From assembly GCA_020853975.1 (NCBI GenBank), contig JADYXW010000076.1, forward strand, positions 1 to 44,299: DNA of 44,299 nt, read 5' to 3'. The notes under the pieces are model-generated. The model was not told where the DNA came from. It saw only the letters and a list, made by a program, of their open reading frames with translations, and did no database searches. This document shows positions 16,462 to 25,001 of the stretch, in pieces. Numbering within the stretch: position 1 is the first letter of the stretch; each line of letters starts with the position of its first letter. The DNA is from Phycisphaerales bacterium. GTDB taxonomy: Bacteria > Planctomycetota > Phycisphaerae > Phycisphaerales > UBA1924. The position numbers and the translations under genes are program-made.

Positions 16462-16968
16462 ATGGCCAAGAAACCCGCCGCCAGAGCGCTCGTAGGGGTC
16501 GTCATGGGCTCCCGCAGCGACTGGGAGACGATGCAGCACGCATCGGAGACCTTGAAGTCCCTGAAGGTGCCGCACGAAGTGTCGGTGGTGTCCGCGCACC
16601 GCACGCCGGACCGGCTCTTTGAGTACGCGGAGTCCGCCTCGGGGCGGGGCCTTCGGGTCATCATCGCCGGCGCGGGCGGGGCGGCACACCTCCCCGGTAT
16701 GCTCGCGGCGAAGACACACCTGCCCATCTTGGGCGTCCCGGTGCAGTCCCACGCCCTTCAGGGGCTGGACTCGCTGCTCTCGATCGTGCAGATGCCGGGG
16801 GGGATTCCCGTGGGCACCCTCGCGATCGGCAAGGCCGGCGCGATCAACGCGGGCCTGCTGGCCGCCGCGATCCTCGCCCTGAACGACCCGGCCCTCGAAC
16901 GCCGGCTGGTGGAGTTCAGAACGACCCAGACGGCGGCGGTCGCCTCGCGGACCGACCCCCGCCGATAA
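16462..16968 (+). CDS. purE: N5-carboxyaminoimidazole ribonucleotide mutase (PurE class I)
   Basis: 168 aa. Start at [20 protein letters not shown]. Family motifs are all present: GSRSDW (substrate phosphate), SAHRTPDR with the catalytic His, [18 protein letters not shown] and the strongly conserved [19 protein letters not shown]. It converts N5-CAIR to CAIR in purine synthesis in the cytoplasm. The usual partner purK is not next to it. It is divergent from the protease gene and has a promoter placed for a leaderless mRNA. The C-terminal [12 protein letters not shown] tail is variable in the family. Confidence 0.95.
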   Translation: MAKKPAARALVGVVMGSRSDWETMQHASETLKSLKVPHEVSVVSAHRTPDRLFEYAESASGRGLRVIIAGAGGAAHLPGMLAAKTHLPILGVPVQSHALQGLDSLLSIVQMPGGIPVGTLAIGKAGAINAGLLAAAILALNDPALERRLVEFRTTQTAAVASRTDPRR

Positions 16969-17063
16969 GCCATCAATCAACCACCAATGGCAGGAAACAG
17001 CCGGGCGGTCGGCGCGAACCACTGAAGCCCGCCGATCGGCTTGGCGATCTGGGCTCGCGGCGG

Positions 17064-17092
17064 TACGCTGCGACCGATCCACACGACAGGGG
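17064..17092 (+). promoter_or_regulatory. -10 box TACGCT and AGGGG ribosome site of the PA14/dockerin gene
   Basis: TACGCT at 17064-17069, AGGGG at 17088-17092, ATG at 17098. In contrast to neighbouring cytosolic genes, this secreted protein has a short leader with a ribosome site. Confidence 0.5.
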
Positions 17093-17097
17093 TTCTT

Positions 17098-19689
17098 ATG
17101 CGCCACACTCTGCCGGTTCGTCACACGGTTCTCGGACTGCTCCTCGCCGCTCTCGCCGGCTGCGCCTCGGTGGGGAGCCCCCGGGCGGGTGCCTCGGGAG
17201 AGCTTGCCCCCACCCCCGCACGCCCGCAGGACGACGACGGGCCGATCGGCGCCCGCAAGGCAGGGCTGCCCGAGCCCTGCGACCTGACACAGCCCGGCGC
17301 CGTGTGCACGGGCGTGACCCAGGCGACGATCATCGACACGAGGCTGATCGTGCCGCAGATCCAGGAGCCCGACGCCGCGGTGCTGCGCCGGGTGCGCGAG
17401 GTGCTGCCCCCGCACACCACGCCGAGCGGCCTGCCCGAGGGCGAGCCCAACGCGCTGGTACCGGGTGGCACGATGGCAGAGGGCCGCACGGTGGTCGAGC
17501 AGACCTGGCCCAGCATCGGCGCCACGGGCTGGAACCCGCCCGACCCGACGCTCGCCGTGGGCCCGAACCACGTCGTGGCGACGGTGAACATGCAGATCGC
17601 GTTCTACAACAAGACAGGCACGCAGCAGCTCTCGATCCCGCTGAACAACGCGGGCAACCCCGGCTTCTTCGAGGACGTCGGCGCCGCCGGCTTCACCTTC
17701 GACCCCAAGTGCTTCTACGACCACTTCGCCCAGCGCTTCGTCGTCGTCGCACCGGAGGTCTACACCGGCACCCAGGAGGCGTACATCTGCATCGCGGTCT
17801 CCGACGACAGCGACCCCAACGGCGTGTGGTACAAGTACCGCACCGACTGCGTGATCAACGTCAACGGCACCAACTACTGGTGGGACTACCCCGGCTTCGG
17901 CTATGACTCCCAGGCCTACTACGTCACCAGCAACCTCTTCGCCATGGGCAGCGGTCCCTTCGGCGGGGCGGGGTTCCGCGTGTTCAACAAGACACCCCTG
18001 CTGACCGGCGCCGCCGCCACCTACTCCACGCTCCGCGACGGCAGCGCGGCCTCGGTGCAGGTCGCGCAGCACTTCGGCACGCCCATCGCGCCCTTCTTCG
18101 TCTCGGGCAACAACAGCACCTCGCTCCGCGTCCGCGCGATCACGAACCCGCTCACGGCGCCCGCGATCGTCGGCACCAGCGTCACGGTGCCGTCGTATTC
18201 CGGGCCCTCCGGCGCCCCCACCACGACCGGCTCGCTCAGCACGGTTGATTCCCGCATCATGAACGTGCACTGGCGCAGCGGGAACCTCTACGCCTGTCAC
18301 ACGATCTCCTCCGGGGGCAAGAACGTCGCCCGCTGGTACCACATGAACACCGGCACCTGGCCCACCAGCGGCTCGGTCTCGCTCGTGCAGTCGGGCAACG
18401 TGCAGGGCGGCGCCGAGCTTCACGCCTTCTTCCCCGCGATCTACTCCAACGCCGCGGGCGATGTCGGCATGGTCATCGGCACTTCGTCGCTCAACGCCCT
18501 CCCCGCGGTCGCGGTCACCGGGCGCCGCGCCTCGGACCCCCTGGGCCAGATGGGCGCCCCGGAAGTCATCAAGGCGGGCGAGGCCTCCGCCACCGGACGC
18601 TGGGGGGACTACTTCGACATCGCCGTCGACCCCACCAACGACTCCACCTTCTGGGTCATCGGTGAATATGCGCGGCCCAGCGGCTGGAACAACTGGATCA
18701 CCTCGTTCGTCGTTTCCGACGACCCGCTCGCCCACGCCCTGCCCGACGACGCGGGCACCTGCACCGCCGGCGTCGCCAAGCTGGTTGACGTTCTCGCCAA
18801 CGACTGGCACAGCACCGGGCTCACCTTCGTCGTCGACACGTTCCCCGCCACCTCCGTCCGGGGCGGGGCCGTCACACGCTCCGTCGGCACCGGCCCCGGC
18901 GGACGCGACCAGCTCCGCTATGTTCCGCCGGCGGGGTACAACGGGTACGACTCCTTCACGTACACCATCCGCGACACTTCGGGCAACACCGCGAGCACCT
19001 TCGTCGGCTCGTTCACGACCGACCCCGCCACCTTCCGCATCCCGGAGAACCCGGCCAGCACGAGCTCCGGCGTGAAGGTTGCGTACTACGCGCTCTCGGC
19101 CCCGAGCGTCCTCCCGAACTTCGGCGCCCTCACGCCCTACGCCCATGATGTCCTTTCCCGCATCGACATCGCCTCGTCGGCGGACCCGTTCGCGACTTCC
19201 GGCCGCGCCGCGGATGTGGGCGCGGTCTTCGATGGCTACGTGAACGTCGCCGCCGACGGCTACTACACGCTCGCGGTCACCTCCGACGACGGGTCAAAGC
19301 TCTTCCTGGGCGACACGCTGCTCATCAGCAACGACGGCGCCCACGGCATGCGGGAGGCCTGGGCGGCGGTGGGCCTTCGCGCCGGCAAGCACCGCGTCCG
19401 CATCGAGTACTTCCAGGGCGGCAGCGACTCCGGCCTCGTCGCGTCGATGGGCCCGTACACCGGCTCGCGGTCCACGATCGGCGACGCGCTCTGGTTCCAC
19501 GCCACCTGCGACCCGGACCTCAACCGCGACGGCAACGTCGACCAGGATGACGTGACGTACCTGATCAACGTCGTCGGTGGCGGCAACAACCCCAGCGGCA
19601 TCGACCCGGACTTCAACGCCGACGGCAACGTGGACCAGGACGACGTGTCGGCGCTGACGAACGTGGTCGCGGGGGGCAACTGCCCCTGA
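17098..19689 (+). CDS. Large lipoprotein with cadherin-like, PA14 and GC-type dockerin domains
   Basis: 863 aa. Signal peptide with lipobox LAGC (Cys22), then a Pro/Ala linker. Residues ~130-540 are a beta-propeller-like region with repeated Asp/Gly/Trp blades (GATGWNPPDPTLAVGPNHVV, FTFDPKCFYDHF, GRWGDYFDIAVDP). A cadherin-like/VCBS-type module follows (VDVLANDWHSTG ... YVPPAGYNGYDSFTYTIRD). Next is a PA14 carbohydrate-binding-type domain (VFDGYVNVAADGYYTLAVTS, then DDGSKLFLGD). The C-terminal dockerin ends AGGNCP. It carries both a lipid anchor signal and a dockerin, an unusual double attachment. A role in glycan binding at the cell surface is inferred. It converges with the phage-like cassette, 18 nt away. 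Confidence 0.88.
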   Translation: MRHTLPVRHTVLGLLLAALAGCASVGSPRAGASGELAPTPARPQDDDGPIGARKAGLPEPCDLTQPGAVCTGVTQATIIDTRLIVPQIQEPDAAVLRRVREVLPPHTTPSGLPEGEPNALVPGGTMAEGRTVVEQTWPSIGATGWNPPDPTLAVGPNHVVATVNMQIAFYNKTGTQQLSIPLNNAGNPGFFEDVGAAGFTFDPKCFYDHFAQRFVVVAPEVYTGTQEAYICIAVSDDSDPNGVWYKYRTDCVINVNGTNYWWDYPGFGYDSQAYYVTSNLFAMGSGPFGGAGFRVFNKTPLLTGAAATYSTLRDGSAASVQVAQHFGTPIAPFFVSGNNSTSLRVRAITNPLTAPAIVGTSVTVPSYSGPSGAPTTTGSLSTVDSRIMNVHWRSGNLYACHTISSGGKNVARWYHMNTGTWPTSGSVSLVQSGNVQGGAELHAFFPAIYSNAAGDVGMVIGTSSLNALPAVAVTGRRASDPLGQMGAPEVIKAGEASATGRWGDYFDIAVDPTNDSTFWVIGEYARPSGWNNWITSFVVSDDPLAHALPDDAGTCTAGVAKLVDVLANDWHSTGLTFVVDTFPATSVRGGAVTRSVGTGPGGRDQLRYVPPAGYNGYDSFTYTIRDTSGNTASTFVGSFTTDPATFRIPENPASTSSGVKVAYYALSAPSVLPNFGALTPYAHDVLSRIDIASSADPFATSGRAADVGAVFDGYVNVAADGYYTLAVTSDDGSKLFLGDTLLISNDGAHGMREAWAAVGLRAGKHRVRIEYFQGGSDSGLVASMGPYTGSRSTIGDALWFHATCDPDLNRDGNVDQDDVTYLINVVGGGNNPSGIDPDFNADGNVDQDDVSALTNVVAGGNCP

Positions 19690-19707
19690 GGCCCGGCGCA
19701 CCACCGG

Positions 19708-19968
19708 CTACGCCGCCCGCGCGCCCAGCCGCTCGATGGCGCCCGCCAGTGCCCGCTGCGAGGCCTCGACGCTCGTGAGCACGCGGACGACGTCGCGGAG
19801 CGCCTCCACCGCCACTTCCAGCCCGCGCCGCTCCTGCAGCAGGCGCTCGTGCAGCTCGGTGAGCTGCCTCTCACGCTCCGCGGCGGCGCGTCGCTCCGAG
19901 AGCCACATCCAGCCGATGAGCCCCGCGGTGCCGAGCTGCGTGAACGAGGCCAGCGTGTCAACGTCCAT
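19708..19968 (-). CDS. Small membrane protein with coiled coil, holin-like (last gene of the phage-like cassette)
   Basis: 86 aa. One N-terminal membrane helix (residues ~7-23, ASFTQLGTAGLIGWMWL) is followed by a charged, heptad-rich coiled coil (SERRAAAERERQLTELHERL onward) to the end. This topology resembles small BhlA/UviB-type holin-like proteins, but similarity is by architecture only. It is the last gene of a tightly packed minus-strand series, 23 nt after the preceding stop. If a holin, no endolysin partner is visible. Alternatives: a capsid/tail anchoring or accessory protein. Confidence 0.6.
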   Translation of the reverse strand: MDVDTLASFTQLGTAGLIGWMWLSERRAAAERERQLTELHERLLQERRGLEVAVEALRDVVRVLTSVEASQRALAGAIERLGARAA

Positions 19969-19991
19969 GCCAGAGCCCTCCTCCGAGCCTG

Positions 19992-20360
19992 TCAGAGCTT
20001 CTTGAACAGCGCGGTGTACGCGATGCTCGTCACCCGGCCTCGGTCGGTGCGGTCCGCCTCGGTGTAGCCCACGAAGGACATGCCCGTCCACGACCTGCCC
20101 TGGCCGTCCACGAGCGTGCCGGGCGTGGGCGTGGCCTCGAGCTGCGCGAGGATGGCGTCCCGCAGCGCCCAGAGCGCGGACTCCGAGGTGGCAACGAGCC
20201 GCCCGGCGACGATCACGTCGTGGTCGATCAGGCCCTGGGCCGTGCTGCCACCCCCGCTGCCCCCGACGAAGAAGTCCTGCGTCACGAGCTGCCCACGCGG
20301 GCCGGCGCGGAAGCGGTGCGGCCCCGAGCCGAACAGATTGAGCGATTTGAAGGAGGACAT
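19992..20360 (-). CDS. Putative phage tail/head-completion protein
   Basis: 122 aa. Start at MSSFKSLNLFGSGPHRFRAG, with GGAG 7 nt upstream; the open frame extends further upstream out of phase with any sensible protein. Beta-rich with one amphipathic helix (SALWALRDAILAQLEATPTP), then GTLVDGQGRSW, MSFVGYTEADRTDRGRV and a terminal AYTALFKKL. I do not recognise a named family; size, position after capsid and connector-like genes, and the beta/helix layout suggest a tail or neck component. Ambiguous with any small structural protein. Confidence 0.55.
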   Translation of the reverse strand: MSSFKSLNLFGSGPHRFRAGPRGQLVTQDFFVGGSGGGSTAQGLIDHDVIVAGRLVATSESALWALRDAILAQLEATPTPGTLVDGQGRSWTGMSFVGYTEADRTDRGRVTSIAYTALFKKL

Positions 20361-20403
20361 GCCTTGCTCCGTGACTTGGCGCTGCGAGAGCGCGGTCCAT
20401 GTG

Positions 20404-20796
20404 TCAGACGGCCTCGATCGTGATGGGGTCCGCGGCGCCGGTCGCGGAGAGCGCGACAAGCACGATCCTGCGCTCGCCCCCGGCCTCGACTCGTACCGCG
20501 AGCACCACCGCGTCCGCGGAGAGGGTGACCGCGCGGCCGCTCCCCGGCCCGGCGGAGACCTGCGCCGTGAGCACCGCCCGCTGCCCCGGCGCCGGGGACT
20601 CAAGGCTTGTCGAGGTGATCTCCTGGCGAACCTCGAGCCGGGTGATGATCTCGGGCGCGTCCGCAAAGACCGCGTGCGGCCCCGCGTCACCGAACTCCAC
20701 GACGCGCCTCGACGCCTCCCGCGAGACGGCGAGCGCCCGCACGTGCGTCCACTCCTGACCCCCAAACCTCACCCGCGTCGGGCAAAGCAGCAGCAT
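20404..20796 (-). CDS. Putative phage structural protein (beta-rich, tail-type)
   Basis: 130 aa. ATG at 20796 preferred over the GTG one codon before, because a GGGGG ribosome site is 5 nt upstream. Starts MLLLCPTRVRFGGQEW. Almost all beta strands (VRALAVSREASRRVVEFGDA, ITRLEVRQEITSTSL, RAVTLSADAVVLAVRVEAG), as in short tail-tube or head-tail adaptor proteins. No identifiable family motif. Gap of 33 nt to the preceding gene and 43 nt to the next, so it is part of the same transcript. Confidence 0.55.
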   Translation of the reverse strand: MLLLCPTRVRFGGQEWTHVRALAVSREASRRVVEFGDAGPHAVFADAPEIITRLEVRQEITSTSLESPAPGQRAVLTAQVSAGPGSGRAVTLSADAVVLAVRVEAGGERRIVLVALSATGAADPITIEAV

Positions 20797-20829
20797 CACC
20801 GCCCCCTTCCCGGCTCGCGCCGGTTCTTC

Positions 20830-21477
20830 TCAGCCTCGCAGCATGAGCACCGCGTTGAGCGCCCGGGCGGCGTCGGCTACACCATCCCCGTCCAGGTCCA
20901 GCTCCACTCGCACGCGCCTGCGCTCCGCATCGATGCGCTCCGCGAAGTGTGCCGCCCGCGCCATCGCATGCTCGGAGGCCCCCGCCACCGCGCCCGCGGC
21001 GGCCCAGAGCGCGTGCACCGCGAGCAGCGCCTCCAACCTGCGCAGCGCCCCGGGGTTCACGATCTGCGCTTCTCCGGGCACGCCCTCGCGGGCGGGGGCG
21101 TCGGGGTCGATCCCCGCCATCCGCAGCACCGCGCGGTGCGCCGTGTCGAGCTGGGGCGTGAATGTCGCGATGTAGAAGGGCGCCGCGGTGAGCTTCGCCG
21201 GGTGCACGGTGGGGCCGTCCGGCATCGCCCGCAGCAGGCTCACGGTGGCCTCCGTTGCGCCCCCGCGTTCGACGATCTCCAGCGGGACAGCGCCCACGAC
21301 CAGCACATGCCCGGCCTCCACCGCCGCGGTCTGCATGTCGCCCTCGCTGCTGTCGATCTCGGCAGCGTCGCCCGCGGTGGAGACGGTGCCGGCCAGCACG
21401 ACCTGCCCCGCCCACGTGAGGTCGCGGAACGCCAGCGGCTCCAGCACCAGGATGTCTCGGTCGGTCGCGAACGCCAT
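20830..21477 (-). CDS. Putative head-tail connector protein of the phage-like cassette
   Basis: 215 aa. Start at MAFATDRDILVLEPLAFRDL; the upstream frame extension is not protein-like. N-terminal half beta-rich with DLTWAGQVVLAGTVSTAG and GHVLVVGAVPLEIVERGG; C-terminal half helical (LRRLEALLAVHALWAAAGAV, HAMARAAHFAERIDAERRRV). A terminal segment (VELDLDGDGVADAARALNAV) contains a calcium-loop-like DLDGDGVADAA. Position directly after the capsid gene suggests a head-tail adaptor. Function is inferred from context only. Confidence 0.55.
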   Translation of the reverse strand: MAFATDRDILVLEPLAFRDLTWAGQVVLAGTVSTAGDAAEIDSSEGDMQTAAVEAGHVLVVGAVPLEIVERGGATEATVSLLRAMPDGPTVHPAKLTAAPFYIATFTPQLDTAHRAVLRMAGIDPDAPAREGVPGEAQIVNPGALRRLEALLAVHALWAAAGAVAGASEHAMARAAHFAERIDAERRRVRVELDLDGDGVADAARALNAVLMLRG

Positions 21478-21609
21478 GCGGCACCCCCTCTGCCCCCGCC
21501 CGATCCCGGGCCCGTCCGGGCAATCTCGCGCGCCGCGCTCTCGCACGGCGCACGAGCCCACCACCCCTCCCCCGCCCCTGCCGGCCGGCCCGCACTGGGG
21601 CCGCCCCGG

Positions 21610-22782
21610 TCACGTGGTCGAGAGCCCGCGGATCACCGCGTGCGCGTTCTCGTTCTTGAACTCCAGCGTGTACTCGCCCACGAGCTGCCCGGCGGTCGCG
21701 TCTCCCGCGGCGCCCAGCGGCCTGAACTGGAAGCTGCGCCCGGAGAGCGGCAGGACCGCGATGCGAGAGCTGTCGAGCAGCAGCACCGTGTCCTGGGGCA
21801 CCCAGCGGGAGAGCACCACCCTCGCCACGCCGAAGTCGCTCTCGTAGGCGCTCACCACCTCGCCCACGCGCGTGTCGCCCGGGCGATACTCCCGCGCGGT
21901 GCTGGAGATGAACTGGTTGATGCGCCGCTTCTGGAACCCGCCCACCAGGATCGTGTCGATCCGGCCCTGGGACTGCTCCCACGCGAGCCTCATCGCCGCG
22001 TTGAGCACGGTCTCGGACAGGTCCGTCCCCGCGCCACCCCCGCTCGGAAAGCCGCCCTGGCCGGGCGTGAACTGGTTGGTGCTGACCTGCTTCACGATGC
22101 CGTTCATGCTGCGCCGCACGGACGCGGAGCCCTGCTGCCCGCTCGAGGGCGCCGTGCCGTTGATCACGCAGTTCTCCAGGTCGCGGAGCAGCTCGCGCAG
22201 CCGCTCCTGCTTCTGGTAGTCCAGCTCGTCACGCACCCCGTGCTGCCTCACGGCCTGCATGGTGCCCGTGACCTCCACCGTCGCGGCGAAGATCTGCGTG
22301 TAGTTCTGGCGCCGGACGCGGCTGGTGAACCTGGCGGCGGAGGCGTCCGCCCCCTCCAGCGCCGCGTTGCCCAGGATGGTGAGCTTCACGCCGTTGGTCA
22401 GCGTGAACGCCGCCGTCCCGCCGTAGCGGCGCACCACCGTCAGCACGTTGCCCGCGACCCCCGTCACCTGCATGACCTCCGTGCTGTTGCCGGGGCGGAC
22501 CATGTCGCCCACCTGAAACCGCGCGCCGTTGACCACGGTCAGGCTCGTCGCGTCCTGCCCGTTGGGCGTAAAGGTGGTCTGGTTGATGGAGTCGGTGTTG
22601 GGCAGGAGCGTGTCCTCGACCCACTCGTGCACGGTGCTGGTCGCGGCACGCTGCGCATCGCCCAGGTGCGCCAGCAGCGGCGTCTCGTGCGGGCTCACGA
22701 TCCCCACGATGTCGGACACGTCCTCGATGATCTCGGGCAGGTCCGCGCCCGCCCCGTACGTCGCCTTGCCTGAATACCCCAT
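21610..22782 (-). CDS. Major capsid protein, SU10/DUF5309-like
   Basis: 390 aa, from ATG 22782. The N-terminal arm contains DLPEIIEDVSDIVGIVSPHE and TPLLAHLGDAQRAATSTVHE then WVEDTLLPNTDSINQTTFTP, the characteristic opening of the DUF5309/SU10 capsid family (T-P-x-L..-EW-x-D-L). A beta-domain insertion (VQVGDMV-like, GNVLTVVRRYGG) and a helical backbone with RQNYTQIFAATVEVTGTMQAV follow. C-terminal beta strands include VLSRWVPQDTVLLLDSSRIA. Size fits an HK97-fold shell protein. It should assemble with the portal and scaffold-like genes just upstream. The C-terminus ends in host-like GC-rich codons with no sign of decay. Confidence 0.8.
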   Translation of the reverse strand: MGYSGKATYGAGADLPEIIEDVSDIVGIVSPHETPLLAHLGDAQRAATSTVHEWVEDTLLPNTDSINQTTFTPNGQDATSLTVVNGARFQVGDMVRPGNSTEVMQVTGVAGNVLTVVRRYGGTAAFTLTNGVKLTILGNAALEGADASAARFTSRVRRQNYTQIFAATVEVTGTMQAVRQHGVRDELDYQKQERLRELLRDLENCVINGTAPSSGQQGSASVRRSMNGIVKQVSTNQFTPGQGGFPSGGGAGTDLSETVLNAAMRLAWEQSQGRIDTILVGGFQKRRINQFISSTAREYRPGDTRVGEVVSAYESDFGVARVVLSRWVPQDTVLLLDSSRIAVLPLSGRSFQFRPLGAAGDATAGQLVGEYTLEFKNENAHAVIRGLSTT

Positions 22783-22832
22783 GTCCCCCGTCCTTTCCGG
22801 GCCTCAGCCCTCACTCGGTCCCACGAACTCGG

Positions 22833-23306
22833 TCACGACGCGCGCCGTGCGCGCAAGTACCTCAGCAGCGTGCGGCGGTCGCCCGTCTCCTCCGCCTCCC
22901 GCGCCAGCGACTCCCGCTCGCCGCCCCCCGCCTCCGCCAGCGGCGCCATCACCCCCGGCGACGTTCCCCGCCGGAACAGAAAGGGCTTGCGGCGGCGGAG
23001 GTCAGAGATCGCGTGCGCCACGTCGACCTTCTCCATCCCCGCGACCGCGAGCTCGGTCATGAGCCGCGCCACGTCCATATCCACAACCCCCGCGCGGATC
23101 AGCTCGAGGTCGATCGCGTGCCGACGCTCGGCGTGGTCCAGCGCCTCGCGAGCCCGCCCGAGCGCGGCCTCCAGCTCCGCCACGCGGCCGCTCGCTTCCT
23201 GTCCCTCCCTCGGCTGGTCCGGTGTCGGGCCGTCCCGAGGGGCGGCCTGCGGCTCACCCTGCTGCTGCTCCGGCTGCCGTGGGTTCTGCTGCGTCTGCTC
23301 TTCCAT
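22833..23306 (-). CDS. Scaffold-like, Gln/Glu-rich helical protein of the phage-like cassette
   Basis: 157 aa. Low-complexity N-terminus rich in Gln, Pro and Glu (MEEQTQQNPRQPEQQQGEPQ), then a continuous helix (GRVAELEAALGRAREALDHA) and Arg/Glu-rich helices to the end. Located between portal and major capsid genes, the usual place of a capsid scaffold. No protease motif is visible, so it is more likely a scaffold than a fused maturation protease. ATG at 23306 is preceded by GGGAGCAGGAC. Call is by position and composition. Confidence 0.6.
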   Translation of the reverse strand: MEEQTQQNPRQPEQQQGEPQAAPRDGPTPDQPREGQEASGRVAELEAALGRAREALDHAERRHAIDLELIRAGVVDMDVARLMTELAVAGMEKVDVAHAISDLRRRKPFLFRRGTSPGVMAPLAEAGGGERESLAREAEETGDRRTLLRYLRARRAS

Positions 23307-23339
23307 GTCCTGCTCCCTTCCGCGGTGGTTGCCGCGCCC

Positions 23340-24791
23340 CTAGCCCGTGATTCCCTCGTCCTCGGCTGCGTACCCCAACTCCGCGAGCACGCGCTCGCTC
23401 GGCACGCCCAGTTCCACCTTCAGCTTGGCCGCCCGCACCTGCTCGGTCTCGTCCGTGGGCAGCGGGTCGGGCCAGTGCACCCTCAGCCCCCGCTGCAACT
23501 CGGGCACGTCCAGCACGCCCGCCTCGTGGGCCGCCGCGAGCGCGAGCCAGGACGCTCTCGCGATGCCCGCGCCGTAGGTCACCCGCTTCCGCGCCGTCTT
23601 TGCGAGCACGCCCATGAGCGTCACTCGGAGCGCGTTGGCGCTGCTCAGGCTGCCGATCTTGGCCTGGACCACCCCGCTGGCCAGCGGCGGCACCGCGCTG
23701 GCCTTGTCCATCGCGTCCCGGATCTCGCGGATGTGCGACTCCTCGCTGGGCGAGGCGGCGTCTCCGCCGATGGCCTCGATCGACGCGTGCGGGTTGTCGC
23801 TGGACCACACCACACCCGGGCCCACGGGCCCCTTCTCAAAGCCATCGATCCCGCGCGCCAGGTACATCCGGAAGCTCTGCATCGTGACGCGCGCCGCGCG
23901 GTCCGAGAGCCTCGTGTTCAGCTCGTCCTGCAGCGGGATCAACGGCTCCACCTCGCTGAGCCCCTCGTACCTGAACGGCTGCGCGATGTTCTGGATGTGC
24001 ACCACCGGCAGCTCGCCCGCGATCGACGGCCGACGCGCCACCAGCTCGCCCCGCTCGTACACCTCCCACGCGTCGCGGGTCAGCAGCTCAAGCGTGCGCC
24101 CCCGCGCACCCAGCCCTCCCCACGCGGGGATCAGCATCGAGAGCCCAGCGCGGGCCGGGGCCGCGGGGGGCTGCTCGTCCCGCCAGAGCACGTAGCCCTC
24201 CAGGTCGCGGAAGTCCCGCGGGCTGGGCACGGGCGCTCCGCGCGAGGGCTCCACCACCTCGACCCTGACCGCGGCGGCAGCGGACGCGAGCCCCCCCGCC
24301 CGCGCCGCCGCCGCCAGCGCCCCCGCGTCCACACGCACGATCAGGTCCACATAGCCGTACACGTGCCCGAGCAGCGCCACGTCCTGCAGCAGCCCGATGC
24401 CGCCGGACTTCTCCCACACGGCGTCCAGGAACGCCCCGATGCGCTCGCGCAGCGTCGCGTCCGCCGCGGTGCTGAGCACCCGCACGGGCTTCCCGAGCAG
24501 GAAGTCAACCATCGAATGCACGCGCCACCCGATGTCGTTCTCGATCACCAGTTCGCGGGCGCCCCGTGCCCGGTCGTCGCGCAGCAGCCCATCCGCGGCG
24601 AACCTCGCGGGCAGGCCGGCCTCCTGCGCCAGCCGGTAGGCGCGACCGGGCCCTCCCGGTGCCATCGGGTTGCGGTAGTACGCCCAGAGCCTCTTGAGCC
24701 GGGGCAGCGCGTCGCGCCGGTGGCCCTCCGCGACCTTGGAGGCCTGGGCGAGCGAAAGAGACTGGCCGGCGGTGCTGTCGATGCTGCTCAT
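23340..24791 (-). CDS. Phage portal protein, SPP1 gp6-like
   Basis: 483 aa from ATG 24791 (GAGGA upstream). N-terminal helices include RRDALPRLKRLWAYYRNPM, then ENDIGWRVHSMVDFLLGKPV, matching the 'N...I...v.yllGkPv' pattern of SPP1-type portals. The stem/clip part has FRYEGLSEVEPLIPLQDELN and TRLSDRAARVTMQSFRMYLA, the conserved region around the DNA channel. C-terminal crown helices follow. Portals form the dodecameric ring through which DNA is packaged. It is the first gene of the cassette, 33 nt before the scaffold-like gene. No terminase lies upstream; the next upstream gene, on the opposite strand, is phosphofructokinase. Confidence 0.8.
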   Translation of the reverse strand: MSSIDSTAGQSLSLAQASKVAEGHRRDALPRLKRLWAYYRNPMAPGGPGRAYRLAQEAGLPARFAADGLLRDDRARGARELVIENDIGWRVHSMVDFLLGKPVRVLSTAADATLRERIGAFLDAVWEKSGGIGLLQDVALLGHVYGYVDLIVRVDAGALAAAARAGGLASAAAAVRVEVVEPSRGAPVPSPRDFRDLEGYVLWRDEQPPAAPARAGLSMLIPAWGGLGARGRTLELLTRDAWEVYERGELVARRPSIAGELPVVHIQNIAQPFRYEGLSEVEPLIPLQDELNTRLSDRAARVTMQSFRMYLARGIDGFEKGPVGPGVVWSSDNPHASIEAIGGDAASPSEESHIREIRDAMDKASAVPPLASGVVQAKIGSLSSANALRVTLMGVLAKTARKRVTYGAGIARASWLALAAAHEAGVLDVPELQRGLRVHWPDPLPTDETEQVRAAKLKVELGVPSERVLAELGYAAEDEGITG

Positions 24792-24994
24792 GCGTCGTCC
24801 TCGCTGGCGGGCCCGGCTCCCCGCCGTGCCGCCATCAGTCCCCCGGTTGGGCCCGCAGTGCGCGCGCGCCCAGGGCGCCGGTTGTTGCCCAAGATGCCCG
24901 CACGGCCCCCCGCCAACGCCGCACGAGGGAAAGAAAAATGCCCCGTCCACCGCCGCGCGCGCCCGCGCTGCGCGCGATCAGGCCACCGCCCGCC

Positions 24995-25000
24995 TACGTT
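24995..25000 (+). promoter_or_regulatory. -10 box TACGTT before the phosphofructokinase gene
   Basis: Only 1 nt separates it from ATG 25002, but a GTG at 25008 in the same frame is 7 nt away, the spacing seen for other leaderless genes here. If this box is used, translation should begin at 25008. Confidence 0.45.
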
Positions 25001-25001
25001 C

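Noticed and set aside
16315..19146. 943-codon minus-strand open frame opposite purE and the PA14 gene
   Set aside because: Gly/Ala/Val/Arg-biased shadow of two well-supported plus-strand genes; no motif.
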